Below are positions 8,186 to 21,974 of a DNA stretch of 64,000 nucleotides, piece by piece (the first letter of the stretch is position 1; each line of letters begins with the position of its first letter). The notes under the pieces were generated by a model. The model worked only from the letters and a program-made list of their open reading frames with translations, ran no database searches and had not been told where the DNA came from. This DNA is from Hydractinia symbiolongicarpus (taxonomy: Eukaryota > Cnidaria > Hydrozoa > Anthoathecata > Hydractiniidae), in the NCBI RefSeq assembly GCF_029227915.1, contig NC_079876.1, positions 31,779,828 to 31,843,827 on the forward strand, read 5' to 3'. Made by a program: the position numbers and the translations under genes.

Positions 8186-9130
8186 AGAAATTGCTGGGTA
8201 ACCAGAATAATTCACCAGCTCACCACTCAGGTGCCGAAGAGGACAAAAAGCCAACTAGTAGGGGACACCCGGGTTTGAACCAGGGACCTCTCGATCTGCA
8301 GTCGAATGCTCTACCACTGAGCTATATCCCCAGCCAAGGACGGAATCCACGCACAGGGTATATAACATCAACGCGTGAGAGAGCAACTTAACTTAAAAAA
8401 TGTACACTTCCCGCACCGGGAATCGAACCCGGGCCGCCTGGGTGAAAACCAGAAATCCTAACCACTAGACCATGCGGGACACGTTCGCACCACTAAGTAA
8501 TTTAGATGTCATGCTTTTTCTGACAATTTGAACTAGCTCTGTCTTTCTGTTCGTGTCAAAAACACCATTTTGCGTCCGCTGCGAGTAGGATTCGAACCTA
8601 CGCGGGAAGATCCCATTTGATTTCTAGTCAAACGCCTTAACCACTCGGCCATCGCAGCCTGACAAACCGCTGGCCATTGCCACAAGGCCGACCAGAAAGC
8701 ACAACATTACTGCTAAAGGCACTGCCCGGATTTGAACCGGGGATCTCCTGTTTACTAGACAGGCGCTTTAACCGCTAAGCCACAGCGCCTGCCTGTTGGG
8801 AGATTTTGAAAATCTCAATATCACACGTCTGAAATGCCGTTAAGGCTACTAACACACCGGGACGTGATACACTGTCACTCGGAAATTTTGGAAATGAGTA
8901 GTAACGCATTGGTGGTTCAGTGGTAGAATTCTCGCCTGCCACGCGGGAGACCGGGGTTCGATTCCCCGCCAATGCATCGTGTTTTACCTACACCAGAAAA
9001 TACCCTCCGTAAAAAAGAAAGGAAGGAAAATAAATAAAAAAACATAGCTGAGGAAAAGTGCTACGGCTGCTTGCATTCACCACCTCAAACCGCCCTGCTG
9101 GGCAGTGATAAAATGCCGAGACCCGGGATT

Positions 9131-9181
<51 letters not shown>

Positions 9182-9348
9182 TCGGCCATGATCAATTCTA
9201 TCACATGGCAAAGGTCTGTACGTTGTGATAGACACTTGACCAGATCAAAAAGAATGTTTGAAGATTCGCTGCGAGTAGGGTTCGAACCTACGCGGGAAGA
9301 TCCCATTAGATTTCAAGTCTAACGCCTTAACCACTCGGCCATCGCAGC
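8186..9348 (-). tRNA. Repeat unit 7: seven tRNA genes
   Basis: Genes: Cys 8260-8331, Glu 8408-8479, Ser(AGA) 8577-8658, Thr 8717-8789, Gly(+) 8906-8976, Phe 9114-9186, Ser(TGA) 9267-9348. Block A; as reference. Confidence 0.97.
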
Positions 9349-10293
9349 AGAAATTGCTGGGTAACCAGAATAATTCACCAGCTCACCACTCAGGTGCCGA
9401 AGAGGACAAAAAGCCAACTAGTAGGGGACACCCGGGTTTGAACCAGGGACCTCTCGATCTGCAGTCGAATGCTCTACCACTGAGCTATATCCCCAGCCAA
9501 GGACGGAATCCACGCACAGGGTATATAACATCAACGCGTGAGAGAGCAACTTAACTTAAAAAATGTACACTTCCCGCACCGGGAATCGAACCCGGGCCGC
9601 CTGGGTGAAAACCAGAAATCCTAACCACTAGACCATGCGGGACACGTTCGCACCACTAAGTAATTTAGATGTCATGCTTTTTCTGACAATTTGAACTAGC
9701 TCTGTCTTTCTGTTCGTGTCAAAAACACCATTTTGCGTCCGCTGCGAGTAGGATTCGAACCTACGCGGGAAGATCCCATTTGATTTCTAGTCAAACGCCT
9801 TAACCACTCGGCCATCGCAGCCTGACAAACCGCTGGCCATTGCCACAAGGCCGACCAGAAAGCACAACATTACTGCTAAAGGCACTGCCCGGATTTGAAC
9901 CGGGGATCTCCTGTTTACTAGACAGGCGCTTTAACCGCTAAGCCACAGCGCCTGCCTGTTGGGAGATTTTGAAAATCTCAATATCACACGTCTGAAATGC
10001 CGTTAAGGCTACTAACACACCGGGACGTGATACACTGTCACTCGGAAATTTTGGAAATGAGTAGTAACGCATTGGTGGTTCAGTGGTAGAATTCTCGCCT
10101 GCCACGCGGGAGACCGGGGTTCGATTCCCCGCCAATGCATCGTGTTTTACCTACACCAGAAAATACCCTCCGTAAAAAAGAAAGGAAGGAAAATAAATAA
10201 AAAAACATAGCTGAGGAAAAGTGCTACGGCTGCTTGCATTCACCACCTCAAACCGCCCTGCTGGGCAGTGATAAAATGCCGAGACCCGGGATT

Positions 10294-10344
<51 letters not shown>

Positions 10345-10511
10345 TCGGCCATGATCAATTCTATCACATGGCAAAGGTCTGTACGTTGTGATAGACACTT
10401 GACCAGATCAAAAAGAATGTTTGAAGATTCGCTGCGAGTAGGGTTCGAACCTACGCGGGAAGATCCCATTAGATTTCAAGTCTAACGCCTTAACCACTCG
10501 GCCATCGCAGC
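9349..10511 (-). tRNA. Repeat unit 8: seven tRNA genes
   Basis: Genes: Cys 9423-9494, Glu 9571-9642, Ser(AGA) 9740-9821, Thr 9880-9952, Gly(+) 10069-10139, Phe 10277-10349, Ser(TGA) 10430-10511. Block A; as reference. Confidence 0.97.
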
Positions 10512-11456
10512 AGAAATTGCTGGGTAACCAGAATAATTCACCAGCTCACCACTCAGGTGCCGAAGAGGACAAAAAGCCAACTAGTAGGGGACACCCGGGT
10601 TTGAACCAGGGACCTCTCGATCTGCAGTCGAATGCTCTACCACTGAGCTATATCCCCAGCCAAGGACGGAATCCACGCACAGGGTATATAACATCAACGC
10701 GTGAGAGAGCAACTTAACTTAAAAAATGTACACTTCCCGCACCGGGAATCGAACCCGGGCCGCCTGGGTGAAAACCAGAAATCCTAACCACTAGACCATG
10801 CGGGACACGTTCGCACCACTAAGTAATTTAGATGTCATGCTTTTTCTGACAATTTGAACTAGCTCTGTCTTTCTGTTCGTGTCAAAAACACCATTTTGCG
10901 TCCGCTGCGAGTAGGATTCGAACCTACGCGGGAAGATCCCATTTGATTTCTAGTCAAACGCCTTAACCACTCGGCCATCGCAGCCTGACAAACCGCTGGC
11001 CATTGCCACAAGGCCGACCAGAAAGCACAACATTACTGCTAAAGGCACTGCCCGGATTTGAACCGGGGATCTCCTGTTTACTAGACAGGCGCTTTAACCG
11101 CTAAGCCACAGCGCCTGCCTGTTGGGAGATTTTGAAAATCTCAATATCACACGTCTGAAATGCTGTTAAGGCTACTAACACACCGGGACGTGATACACTG
11201 TCACTCGGAAATTTTGGAAATGAGTAGTAACGCATTGGTGGTTCAGTGGTAGAATTCTCGCCTGCCACGCGGGAGACCGGGGTTCGATTCCCCGCCAATG
11301 CATCGTGTTTTACCTACACCAGAAAATACCCTCCGTAAAAAAGAAAGGAAGGAAAATAAATAAAAAAACATAGCTGAGGAAAAGTGCTACGGCTGCTTGC
11401 ATTCACCACCTCAAACCGCCCTGCTGGGCAGTGATAAAATGCCGAGACCCGGGATT

Positions 11457-11507
<51 letters not shown>

Positions 11508-11674
11508 TCGGCCATGATCAATTCTATCACATGGCAAAGGTCTGTACGTTGTGATAGACACTTGACCAGATCAAAAAGAATGTTTGAAGATTCGCTGCGA
11601 GTAGGGTTCGAACCTACGCGGGAAGATCCCATTAGATTTCAAGTCTAACGCCTTAACCACTCGGCCATCGCAGC
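10512..11674 (-). tRNA. Repeat unit 9: seven tRNA genes
   Basis: Genes: Cys 10586-10657, Glu 10734-10805, Ser(AGA) 10903-10984, Thr 11043-11115, Gly(+) 11232-11302, Phe 11440-11512, Ser(TGA) 11593-11674. Block A. Spacer change at 11164. Confidence 0.97.
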
Positions 11675-12619
11675 AGAAATTGCTGGGTAACCAGAATAAT
11701 TCACCAGCTCACCACTCAGGTGCCGAAGAGGACAAAAAGCCAACTAGTAGGGGACACCCGGGTTTGAACCAGGGACCTCTCGATCTGCAGTCGAATGCTC
11801 TACCACTGAGCTATATCCCCAGCCAAGGACGGAATCCACGCACAGGGTATATAACATCAACGCGTGAGAGAGCAACTTAACTTAAAAAATGTACACTTCC
11901 CGCACCGGGAATCGAACCCGGGCCGCCTGGGTGAAAACCAGAAATCCTAACCACTAGACCATGCGGGACACGTTCGCACCACTAAGTAATTTAGATGTTA
12001 TGCTTTTTCTGACAATTTGAACTAGCTCTGTCTTTCTGTTCGTGTCAAAAACACCATTTTGCGTCCGCTGCGAGTAGGATTCGAACCTACGCGGGAAGAT
12101 CCCATTTGATTTCTAGTCAAACGCCTTAACCACTCGGCCATCGCAGCCTGACAAACCGCTGGCCATTGCCACAAGGCCGACCAGAAAGCACAACATTACT
12201 GCTAAAGGCACTGCCCGGATTTGAACCGGGGATCTCCTGTTTACTAGACAGGCGCTTTAACCGCTAAGCCACAGCGCCTGCCTGTTGGGAGATTTTGAAA
12301 ATCTCAATATCACACGTCTGAAATGCCGTTAAGGCTACTAACACACCGGGACGTGATACACTGTCACTCGGAAATTTTGGAAATGAGTAGTAACGCATTG
12401 GTGGTTCAGTGGTAGAATTCTCGCCTGCCACGCGGGAGACCGGGGTTCGATTCCCCGCCAATGCATCGTGTTTTACCTACACCAGAAAATACCCTCCGTA
12501 AAAAAGAAAGGAAGGAAAATAAATAAAAAAACATAGCTGAGGAAAAGTGCTACGGCTGCTTGCATTCACCACCTCAAACCGCCCTGCTGGGCAGTGATAA
12601 AATGCCGAGACCCGGGATT

Positions 12620-12670
<51 letters not shown>

Positions 12671-12837
12671 TCGGCCATGATCAATTCTATCACATGGCAA
12701 AGGTCTGTACGTTGTGATAGACACTTGACCAGATCAAAAAGAATGTTTGAAGATTCGCTGCGAGTAGGGTTCGAACCTACGCGGGAAGATCCCATTAGAT
12801 TTCAAGTCTAACGCCTTAACCACTCGGCCATCGCAGC
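11675..12837 (-). tRNA. Repeat unit 10: seven tRNA genes
   Basis: Genes: Cys 11749-11820, Glu 11897-11968, Ser(AGA) 12066-12147, Thr 12206-12278, Gly(+) 12395-12465, Phe 12603-12675, Ser(TGA) 12756-12837. Block A. Spacer change at 11999. Confidence 0.97.
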
Positions 12838-13782
12838 AGAAATTGCTGGGTAACCAGAATAATTCACCAGCTCACCACTCAGGTGCCGAAGAGGAAAAAA
12901 AGCCAACTAGTAGGGGACACCCGGGTTTGAACCAGGGACCTCTCGATCTGCAGTCGAATGCTCTACCACTGAGCTATATCCCCAGCCAAGGACGGAATCC
13001 ACGCACAGGGTATATAACATCAACGCGTGAGAGAGCAACTTAACTTAAAAAATGTACACTTCCCGCACCGGGAATCGAACCCGGGCCGCCTGGGTGAAAA
13101 CCAGAAATCCTAACCACTAGACCATGCGGGACACGTTCGCACCACTAAGTAATTTAGATGTCATGCTTTTTCTGACAATTTGAACTAGCTCTGTCTTTCT
13201 GTTCGTGTCAAAAACACCATTTTGCGTCCGCTGCGAGTAGGATTCGAACCTACGCGGGAAGATCCCATTTGATTTCTAGTCAAACGCCTTAACCACTCGG
13301 CCATCGCAGCCTGACAAACCGCTGGCCATTGCCACAAGGCCGACCAGAAAGCACAACATTACTGCTAAAGGCACTGCCCGGATATGAACCGGGGATCTCC
13401 TGTTTACTAGACAGGCGCTTTAACCGCTAAGCCACAGCGCCTGCCTGTTGGGAGATTTTGAAAATCTCAATATCACACGTCTGAAATGCCGTTAAGGCTA
13501 CTAACACACCGGGACGTGATACACTGTCACTCGGAAATTTTGGAAATGAGTAGTAACGCATTGGTGGTTCAGTGGTAGAATTCTCGCCTGCCACGCGGGA
13601 GACCGGGGTTCGATTCCCCGCCAATGCATCGTGTTTTACCTACACCAGAAAATACCCTCCGTAAAAAAGAAAGGAAGGAAAATAAATAAAAAAACATAGC
13701 TGAGGAAAAGTGCTACGGCTGCTTGCATTCACCACCTCAAACCGCCCTGCTGGGCAGTGATAAAATGCCGAGACCCGGGATT

Positions 13783-13833
<51 letters not shown>

Positions 13834-14000
13834 TCGGCCATGATCAATTCTATCACATGGCAAAGGTCTGTACGTTGTGATAGACACTTGACCAGATCAA
13901 AAAGAATGTTTGAAGATTCGCTGCGAGTAGGGTTCGAACCTACGCGGGAAGATCCCATTAGATTTCAAGTCTAACGCCTTAACCACTCGGCCATCGCAGC
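12838..14000 (-). tRNA. Repeat unit 11: seven tRNA genes
   Basis: Genes: Cys 12912-12983, Glu 13060-13131, Ser(AGA) 13229-13310, Thr 13369-13441, Gly(+) 13558-13628, Phe 13766-13838, Ser(TGA) 13919-14000. Block A. Shares with unit 13 a T7 Cys terminator (12896) and Thr A58 to T (13384). Confidence 0.96.
13369..13441 (-). tRNA. tRNA-Thr variant, unit 11: A58 to T
   Basis: The T loop reads TTCATAT, so the near-invariant A58 (m1A58 site, partner of T54 and part of the B box) is lost at 13384. Transcription and folding are probably impaired. The same change is in unit 13. Confidence 0.9.
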
Positions 14001-14945
14001 AGAAATTGCTGGGTAACCAGAATAATTCACCAGCTCACCACTCAGGTGCCGAAGAGGACAAAAAGCCAACTAGTAGGGGACACCCGGGTTTGAACCAGGG
14101 ACCTCTCGATCTGCAGTCGAATGCTCTACCACTGAGCTATATCCCCAGCCAAGGACGGAATCCACGCACAGGGTATATAACATCAACGCGTGAGAGAGCA
14201 ACTTAACTTAAAAAATGTACACTTCCCGCACCGGGAATCGAACCCGGGCCGCCTGGGTGAAAACCAGAAATCCTAACCACTAGACCATGCGGGACACGTT
14301 CGCACCACTAAGTAATTTAGATGTCATGCTTTTTCTGACAATTTGAACTAGCTCTGTCTTTCTGTTCGTGTCAAAAACACCATTTTGCGTCCGCTGCGAG
14401 TAGGATTCGAACCTACGCGGGAAGATCCCATTTGATTTCTAGTCAAACGCCTTAACCACTCGGCCATCGCAGCCTGACAAACCGCTGGCCATTGCCACAA
14501 GGCCGACCAGAAAGCACAACATTACTGCTAAAGGCACTGCCCGGATTTGAACCGGGGATCTCCTGTTTACTAGACAGGCGCTTTAACCGCTAAGCCACAG
14601 CGCCTGCCTGTTGGGAGATTTTGAAAATCTCAATATCACACGTCTGAAATGCCGTTAAGGCTACTAACACACCGGGACGTGATACACTGTCAATCGGAAA
14701 TTTTGGAAATGAGTAGTAACGCATTGGTGGTTCAGTGGTAGAATTCTCGCCTGCCACGCGGGAGACCGGGGTTCGATTCCCCGCCAATGCATCGTGTTTT
14801 ACCTACACCAGAAAATACCCTCCGTAAAAAAGAAAGGAAGGAAAATAAATAAAAAAACATAGCTGAGGAAAAGTGCTACGGCTGCTTGCATTCACCACCT
14901 CAAACCGCCCTGCTGGGCAGTGATAAAATGCCGAGACCCGGGATT

Positions 14946-14996
<51 letters not shown>

Positions 14997-15163
14997 TCGG
15001 CCATGATCAATTCTATCACATGGCAAAGGTCTGTACGTTGTGATAGACACTTGACCAGATCAAAAAGAATGTTTGAAGATTCGCTGCGAGTAGGGTTCGA
15101 ACCTACGCGGGAAGATCCCATTAGATTTCAAGTCTAACGCCTTAACCACTCGGCCATCGCAGC
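14001..15163 (-). tRNA. Repeat unit 12: seven tRNA genes
   Basis: Genes: Cys 14075-14146, Glu 14223-14294, Ser(AGA) 14392-14473, Thr 14532-14604, Gly(+) 14721-14791, Phe 14929-15001, Ser(TGA) 15082-15163. Block A. C to A at 14693 (p738). Confidence 0.97.
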
Positions 15164-16108
15164 AGAAATTGCTGGGTAACCAGAATAATTCACCAGCTCA
15201 CCACTCAGGTGCCGAAGAGGAAAAAAAGCCAACTAGTAGGGGACACCCGGGTTTGAACCAGGGACCTCTCGATCTGCAGTCGAATGCTCTACCACTGAGC
15301 TATATCCCCAGCCAAGGACGGAATCCACGCACAGGGTATATAACATCAACGCGTGAGAGAGCAACTTAACTTAAAAAATGTACACTTCCCGCACCGGGAA
15401 TCGAACCCGGGCCGCCTGGGTGAAAACCAGAAATCCTAACCACTAGACCATGCGGGACACGTTCGCACCACTAAGTAATTTAGATGTCATGCTTTTTCTG
15501 ACAATTTGAACTAGCTCTGTCTTTCTGTTCGTGTCAAAAACACCATTTTGCGTCCGCTGCGAGTAGGATTCGAACCTACGCGGGAAGATCCCATTTGATT
15601 TCTAGTCAAACGCCTTAACCACTCGGCCATCGCAGCCTGACAAACCGCTGGCCATTGCCACAAGGCCGACCAGAAAGCACAACATTACTGCTAAAGGCAC
15701 TGCCCGGATATGAACCGGGGATCTCCTGTTTACTAGACAGGCGCTTTAACCGCTAAGCCACAGCGCCTGCCTGTTGGGAGATTTTGAAAATCTCAATATC
15801 ACACGTCTGAAATGCCGTTAAGGCTACTAACACACCGGGACGTGATACACTGTCACTCGGAAATTTTGGAAATGAGTAGTAACGCATTGGTGGTTCAGTG
15901 GTAGAATTCTCGCCTGCCACGCGGGAGACCGGGGTTCGATTCCCCGCCAATGCATCGTGTTTTACCTACACCAGAAAATACCCTCCGTAAAAAAGAAAGG
16001 AAGGAAAATAAATAAAAAAACATAGCTGAGGAAAAGTGCTACGGCTGCTTGCATTCACCACCTCAAACCGCCCTGCTGGGCAGTGATAAAATGCCGAGAC
16101 CCGGGATT

Positions 16109-16159
<51 letters not shown>

Positions 16160-16326
16160 TCGGCCATGATCAATTCTATCACATGGCAAAGGTCTGTACG
16201 TTGTGATAGACACTTGACCAGATCAAAAAGAATGTTTGAAGATTCGCTGCGAGTAGGGTTCGAACCTACGCGGGAAGATCCCATTAGATTTCAAGTCTAA
16301 CGCCTTAACCACTCGGCCATCGCAGC
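15164..16326 (-). tRNA. Repeat unit 13: seven tRNA genes
   Basis: Genes: Cys 15238-15309, Glu 15386-15457, Ser(AGA) 15555-15636, Thr 15695-15767, Gly(+) 15884-15954, Phe 16092-16164, Ser(TGA) 16245-16326. Block A. Same pair of variants as unit 11 (15222 and 15710). Confidence 0.96.
15695..15767 (-). tRNA. tRNA-Thr variant, unit 13: A58 to T
   Basis: Same A58 loss as unit 11, at 15710, copied along with the linked T7 Cys terminator variant. Confidence 0.9.
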
Positions 16327-17271
16327 AGAAATTGCTGGGTAACCAGAATAATTCACCAGCTCACCACTCAGGTGCCGAAGAGGACAAAAAGCCAACTAGT
16401 AGGGGACACCCGGGTTTGAACCAGGGACCTCTCGATCTGCAGTCGAATGCTCTACCACTGAGCTATATCCCCAGCCAAGGACGGAATCCACGCACAGGGT
16501 ATATAACATCAACGCGTGAGAGAGCAACTTAACTTAAAAAATGTACACTTCCCGCACCGGGAATCGAACCCGGGCCGCCTGGGTGAAAACCAGAAATCCT
16601 AACCACTAGACCATGCGGGACACGTTCGCACCACTAAGTAATTTAGATGTCATGCTTTTTCTGACAATTTGAACTAGCTCTGTCTTTCTGTTCGTGTCAA
16701 AAACACCATTTTGCGTCCGCTGCGAGTAGGATTCGAACCTACGCGGGAAGATCCCATTTGATTTCTAGTCAAACGCCTTAACCACTCGGCCATCGCAGCC
16801 TGACAAACCGCTGGCCATTGCCACAAGGCCGACCAGAAAGCACAACATTACTGCTAAAGGCACTGCCCGGATTTGAACCGGGGATCTCCTGTTTACTAGA
16901 CAGGCGCTTTAACCGCTAAGCCACAGCGCCTGCCTGTTGGGAGATTTTGAAAATCTCAATATCACACGTCTGAAATGCCGTTAAGGCTACTAACACACCG
17001 GGACGTGATACACTGTCAATCGGAAATTTTGGAAATGAGTAGTAACGCATTGGTGGTTCAGTGGTAGAATTCTCGCCTGCCACGCGGGAGACCGGGGTTC
17101 GATTCCCCGCCAATGCATCGTGTTTTACCTACACCAGAAAATACCCTCCGTAAAAAAGAAAGGAAGGAAAATAAATAAAAAAACATAGCTGAGGAAAAGT
17201 GCTACGGCTGCTTGCATTCACCACCTCAAACCGCCCTGCTGGGCAGTGATAAAATGCCGAGACCCGGGATT

Positions 17272-17322
<51 letters not shown>

Positions 17323-17489
17323 TCGGCCATGATCAATTCTATCACATGGCAAAGGTCTGTACGTTGTGATAGACACTTGACCAGATCAAAAAGAATGTTT
17401 GAAGATTCGCTGCGAGTAGGGTTCGAACCTACGCGGGAAGATCCCATTAGATTTCAAGTCTAACGCCTTAACCACTCGGCCATCGCAGC
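16327..17489 (-). tRNA. Repeat unit 14: seven tRNA genes
   Basis: Genes: Cys 16401-16472, Glu 16549-16620, Ser(AGA) 16718-16799, Thr 16858-16930, Gly(+) 17047-17117, Phe 17255-17327, Ser(TGA) 17408-17489. Block A. C to A at 17019 (p738), as in unit 12. Confidence 0.97.
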
Positions 17490-18434
17490 AGAAATTGCTG
17501 GGTAACCAGAATAATTCACCAGCTCACCACTCAGGTGCCGAAGAGGACAAAAAGCCAACTAGTAGGGGACACCCGGGTTTGAACCAGGGACCTCTCGATC
17601 TGCAGTCGAATGCTCTACCACTGAGCTATATCCCCAGCCAAGGACGGAATCCACGCACAGGGTATATAACATCAACGCGTGAGAGAGCAACTTAACTTAA
17701 AAAATGTACACTTCCCGCACCGGGAATCGAACCCGGGCCGCCTGGGTGAAAACCAGAAATCCTAACCACTAGACCATGCGGGACACGTTCGCACCACTAA
17801 GTAATTTAGATGTCATGCTTTTTCTGACAATTTGAACTAGCTCTGTCTTTCTGTTCGTGTCAAAAACACCATTTTGCGTCCGCTGCGAGTAGGATTCGAA
17901 CCTACGCGGGAAGATCCCATTTGATTTCTAGTCAAACGCCTTAACCACTCGGCCATCGCAGCCTGACAAACCGCTGGCCATTGCCACAAGGCCGACCAGA
18001 AAGCACAACATTACTGCTAAAGGCACTGCCCGGATTTGAACCGGGGATCTCCTGTTTACTAGACAGGCGCTTTAACCGCTAAGCCACAGCGCCTGCCTGT
18101 TGGGAGATTTTGAAAATCTCAATATCACACGTCTGAAATGCCGTTAAGGCTACTAACACACCGGGACGTGATACACTGTCAATCGGAAATTTTGGAAATG
18201 AGTAGTAACGCATTGGTGGTTCAGTGGTAGAATTCTCGCCTGCCACGCGGGAGACCGGGGTTCGATTCCCCGCCAATGCATCGTGTTTTACCTACACCAG
18301 AAAATACCCTCCGTAAAAAAGAAAGGAAGGAAAATAAATAAAAAAACATAGCTGAGGAAAAGTGCTACGGCTGCTTGCATTCACCACCTCAAACCGCCCT
18401 GCTGGGCAGTGATAAAATGCCGAGACCCGGGATT

Positions 18435-18485
<51 letters not shown>

Positions 18486-18652
18486 TCGGCCATGATCAAT
18501 TCTATCACATGGCAAAGGTCTGTACGTTGTGATAGACACTTGACCAGATCAAAAAGAATGTTTGAAGATTCGCTGCGAGTAGGGTTCGAACCTACGCGGG
18601 AAGATCCCATTAGATTTCAAGTCTAACGCCTTAACCACTCGGCCATCGCAGC
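17490..18652 (-). tRNA. Repeat unit 15: seven tRNA genes
   Basis: Genes: Cys 17564-17635, Glu 17712-17783, Ser(AGA) 17881-17962, Thr 18021-18093, Gly(+) 18210-18280, Phe 18418-18490, Ser(TGA) 18571-18652. Block A. C to A at 18182 (p738). Confidence 0.97.
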
Positions 18653-19597
18653 AGAAATTGCTGGGTAACCAGAATAATTCACCAGCTCACCACTCAGGTG
18701 CCGAAGAGGACAAAAAGCCAACTAGTAGGGGACACCCGGGTTTGAACCAGGGACCTCTCGATCTGCAGTCGAATGCTCTACCACTGAGCTATATCCCCAG
18801 CCAAGGACGGAATCCACGCACAGGGTATATAACATCAACGCGTGAGAGAGCAACTTAACTTAAAAAATGTACACTTCCCGCACCGGGAATCGAACCCGGG
18901 CCGCCTGGGTGAAAACCAGAAATCCTAACCACTAGACCATGCGGGACACGTTCGCACCACTAAGTAATTTAGATGTCATGCTTTTTCTGACAATTTGAAC
19001 TAGCTCTGTCTTTCTGTTCGTGTCAAAAACACCATTTTGCGTCCGCTGCGAGTAGGATTCGAACCTACGCGGGAAGATCCCATTTGATTTCTAGTCAAAC
19101 GCCTTAACCACTCGGCCATCGCAGCCTGACAAACCGCTGGCCATTGCCACAAGGCCGACCAGAAAGCACAACATTACTGCTAAAGGCACTGCCCGGATTT
19201 GAACCGGGGATCTCCTGTTTACTAGACAGGCGCTTTAACCGCTAAGCCACAGCGCCTGCCTGTTGGGAGATTTTGAAAATCTCAATATCACACGTCTGAA
19301 ATGCCGTTAAGGCTACTAACACACCGGGACGTGATACACTGTCACTCGGAAATTTTGGAAATGAGTAGTAACGCATTGGTGGTTCAGTGGTAGAATTCTC
19401 GCCTGCCACGCGGGAGACCGGGGTTCGATTCCCCGCCAATGCATCGTGTTTTACCTACACCAGAAAATACCCTCCGTAAAAAAGAAAGGAAGGAAAATAA
19501 ATAAAAAAACATAGCTGAGGAAAAGTGCTACGGCTGCTTGCATTCACCACCTCAAACCGCCCTGCTGGGCAGTGATAAAATGCCGAGACCCGGGATT

Positions 19598-19648
<51 letters not shown>

Positions 19649-19815
19649 TCGGCCATGATCAATTCTATCACATGGCAAAGGTCTGTACGTTGTGATAGAC
19701 ACTTGACCAGATCAAAAAGAATGTTTGAAGATTCGCTGCGAGTAGGGTTCGAACCTACGCGGGAAGATCCCATTAGATTTCAAGTCTAACGCCTTAACCA
19801 CTCGGCCATCGCAGC
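18653..19815 (-). tRNA. Repeat unit 16: seven tRNA genes
   Basis: Genes: Cys 18727-18798, Glu 18875-18946, Ser(AGA) 19044-19125, Thr 19184-19256, Gly(+) 19373-19443, Phe 19581-19653, Ser(TGA) 19734-19815. Block A; as reference. Confidence 0.97.
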
Positions 19816-20760
19816 AGAAATTGCTGGGTAACCAGAATAATTCACCAGCTCACCACTCAGGTGCCGAAGAGGACAAAAAGCCAACTAGTAGGGGACACCC
19901 GGGTTTGAACCAGGGACCTCTCGATCTGCAGTCGAATGCTCTACCACTGAGCTATATCCCCAGCCAAGGACGGAATCCACGCACAGGGTATATAACATCA
20001 ACGCGTGAGAGAGCAACTTAACTTAAAAAATGTACACTTCCCGCACCGGGAATCGAACCCGGGCCGCCTGGGTGAAAACCAGAAATCCTAACCACTAGAC
20101 CATGCGGGACACGTTCGCACCACTAAGTAATTTAGATGTCATGCTTTTTCTGACAATTTGAACTAGCTCTGTCTTTCTGTTCGTGTCAAAAACACCATTT
20201 TGCGTCCGCTGCGAGTAGGATTCGAACCTACGCGGGAAGATCCCATTTGATTTCTAGTCAAACGCCTTAACCACTCGGCCATCGCAGCCTGACAAACCGC
20301 TGGCCATTGCCACAAGGCCGACCAGAAAGCACAACATTACTGCTAAAGGCACTGCCCGGATTTGAACCGGGGATCTCCTGTTTACTAGACAGGCGCTTTA
20401 ACCGCTAAGCCACAGCGCCTGCCTGTTGGGAGATTTTGAAAATCTCAATATCACACGTCTGAAATGCCGTTAAGGCTACTAACACACCGGGACGTGATAC
20501 ACTGTCACTCGGAAATTTTGGAAATGAGTAGTAACGCATTGGTGGTTCAGTGGTAGAATTCTCGCCTGCCACGCGGGAGACCGGGGTTCGATTCCCCGCC
20601 AATGCATCGTGTTTTACCTACACCAGAAAATACCCTCCGTAAAAAAGAAAGGAAGGAAAATAAATAAAAAAACATAGCTGAGGAAAAGTGCTACGGCTGC
20701 TTGCATTCACCACCTCAAACCGCCCTGCTGGGCAGTGATAAAATGCCGAGACCCGGGATT

Positions 20761-20810
<50 letters not shown>

Positions 20811-20978
20811 GTCGGCCATGATCAATTCTATCACATGGCAAAGGTCTGTACGTTGTGATAGACACTTGACCAGATCAAAAAGAATGTTTGAAGATTCGCT
20901 GCGAGTAGGGTTCGAACCTACGCGGGAAGATCCCATTAGAATTCAAGTCTAACGCCTTAACCACTCGGCCATCGCAGC
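19816..20978 (-). tRNA. Repeat unit 17: seven tRNA genes
   Basis: Genes: Cys 19890-19961, Glu 20038-20109, Ser(AGA) 20207-20288, Thr 20347-20419, Gly(+) 20536-20606, Phe 20744-20816, Ser(TGA) 20897-20978. Block A. Phe has G6 to C (20811), a C6-C67 mismatch; Ser(TGA) has A38 to T in the anticodon loop (20941). Confidence 0.96.
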
Positions 20979-21923
20979 AGAAATTGCTGGGTAACCAGAA
21001 TAATTCACCAGCTCACCACTCAGGTGCCGAAGAGGACAAAAAGCCAACTAGTAGGGGACACCCGGGTTTGAACCAGGGACCTCTCGATCTGCAGTCGAAT
21101 GCTCTACCACTGAGCTATATCCCCAGCCAAGGACGGAATCCACGCACAGGGTATATAACATCAACGCGTGAGAGAGCAACTTAACTTAAAAAATGTACAC
21201 TTCCCGCACCGGGAATCGAACCCGGGCCGCCTGGGTGAAAACCAGAAATCCTAACCACTAGACCATGCGGGACACGTTCGCACCACTAAGTAATTTAGAT
21301 GTCATGCTTTTTCTGACAATTTGAACTAGCTCTGTCTTTCTGTTCGTGTCAAAAACACCATTTTGCGTCCGCTGCGAGTAGGATTCGAACCTACGCGGGA
21401 AGATCCCATTTGATTTCTAGTCAAACGCCTTAACCACTCGGCCATCGCAGCCTGACAAACCGCTGGCCATTGCCACAAGGCCGACCAGAAAGCACAACAT
21501 TACTGCTAAAGGCACTGCCCGGATTTGAACCGGGGATCTCCTGTTTACTAGACAGGCGCTTTAACCGCTAAGCCACAGCGCCTGCCTGTTGGGAGATTTT
21601 GAAAATCTCAATATCACACGTCTGAAATGCCGTTAAGGCTACTAACACACCGGGACGTGATACACTGTCACTCGGAAATTTTGGAAATGAGTAGTAACGC
21701 ATTGGTGGTTCAGTGGTAGAATTCTCGCCTGCCACGCGGGAGACCGGGGTTCGATTCCCCGCCAATGCATCGTGTTTTACCTACACCAGAAAATACCCTC
21801 CGTAAAAAAGAAAGGAAGGAAAATAAATAAAAAAACATAGCTGAGGAAAAGTGCTACGGCTGCTTGCATTCACCACCTCAAACCGCCCTGCTGGGCAGTG
21901 ATAAAATGCCGAGACCCGGGATT

Positions 21924-21974
<51 letters not shown>

